Of a DNA stretch of 32,082 bases, positions 32,036 to 32,082 are shown piece by piece. Each line of letters begins with the position of its first letter. Within the stretch, counting starts at the first letter, position 1. The stretch lies in contig CALVRU010000013.1 in NCBI GenBank assembly GCA_944358775.1, positions 1-32,082 on the forward strand. Reading direction: 5' to 3'. The notes beneath the pieces are model-generated. The model made no database searches, was not told where the DNA came from, and was given only the letters and a program-made list of their open reading frames with translations. The DNA is from an uncultured Bacilli bacterium. GTDB lineage: Bacteria > Bacillota_I > Bacilli_A > RF39 > UBA660. Position numbers and translations under genes: made by a program.

Positions 32036-32082
32036 ATAAAAAAAGAGTTTTACAAAAAAATAAAAATCAAGGGCGAACGAAG

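Overview
The window is a chromosomal segment of a low-GC, spore-forming Gram-positive bacterium (Bacillota). The evidence is strongly AT-rich DNA, AGGAGG-type ribosome binding sites before nearly every gene, a CIRCE heat-shock operator, a BceRSAB-type peptide-resistance locus, and a full-length CwlJ spore-cortex hydrolase. The gene content (lactate dehydrogenase, phosphoglycerate mutase, no respiratory genes) fits a fermentative, probably host-associated member of the Bacilli/Erysipelotrichia side, but the exact lineage cannot be read from this sequence. The only tRNA present is tRNA-Trp(CCA), and UGA is used as a stop, so the standard bacterial code applies.

Left part (1-5311). The 5' end of a 16S rRNA gene on the minus strand is cut by the window edge. 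It is preceded by three near-consensus promoters spaced 104-105 bp apart. Then come a DUF402 nucleoside di/triphosphatase whose promoter abuts a perfect inverted pair of DnaA boxes, a two-gene unit (HTH-metallophosphoesterase and an unknown membrane protein), a CIRCE-controlled Hsp20 gene, and a plus-strand CmpB-type membrane protein.

Transport and resistance block (5319-14248, minus strand). It holds a MacB/FtsX-type fused ABC exporter, a GntR-ABC-permease operon with its operator over the -10, and a complete BceR-BceS / BceA-BceB module. A perfect 20-bp palindrome containing the GraR/BceR-type core ACAAATTTGT lies upstream of the transporter pair.

Metabolic and envelope block (14320-20548, minus strand). 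It is gpmI-ldh-polysaccharide deacetylase as one tight operon, then MBL hydrolase-DUF3048 protein as an overlapping pair.

Accessory and sporulation block (20593-26629). Two tandemly duplicated XRE regulators are followed by a small unknown gene and two paralogous amidase-LysM proteins without signal peptides. An IS110-family element separates the two amidase genes. The second amidase has lost the conserved catalytic glutamate. Both noncoding flanks of the IS110 transposase are rich in paired segments; the upstream one is a good candidate for a bridge RNA. CwlJ and tRNA-Trp follow.

Right part (26630-32082). It carries an A-rich, probably acquired class III Fic gene behind two interlocking inverted repeats, a 3-hydroxyacyl-CoA dehydrogenase family gene, a divergent AIPR-like/XRE pair with a perfect palindrome over the regulator's start codon, a YitT-like membrane gene with an apparent 1-nt frameshift at its start, and a CaCA-type antiporter. 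The last 70 bases may hold the end of another insertion sequence.

The most promising novel material is the IS110 noncoding RNA candidate, the AIPR/XRE pair and its palindrome, the DnaA-box promoter, and the pseudo-amidase paralogue.
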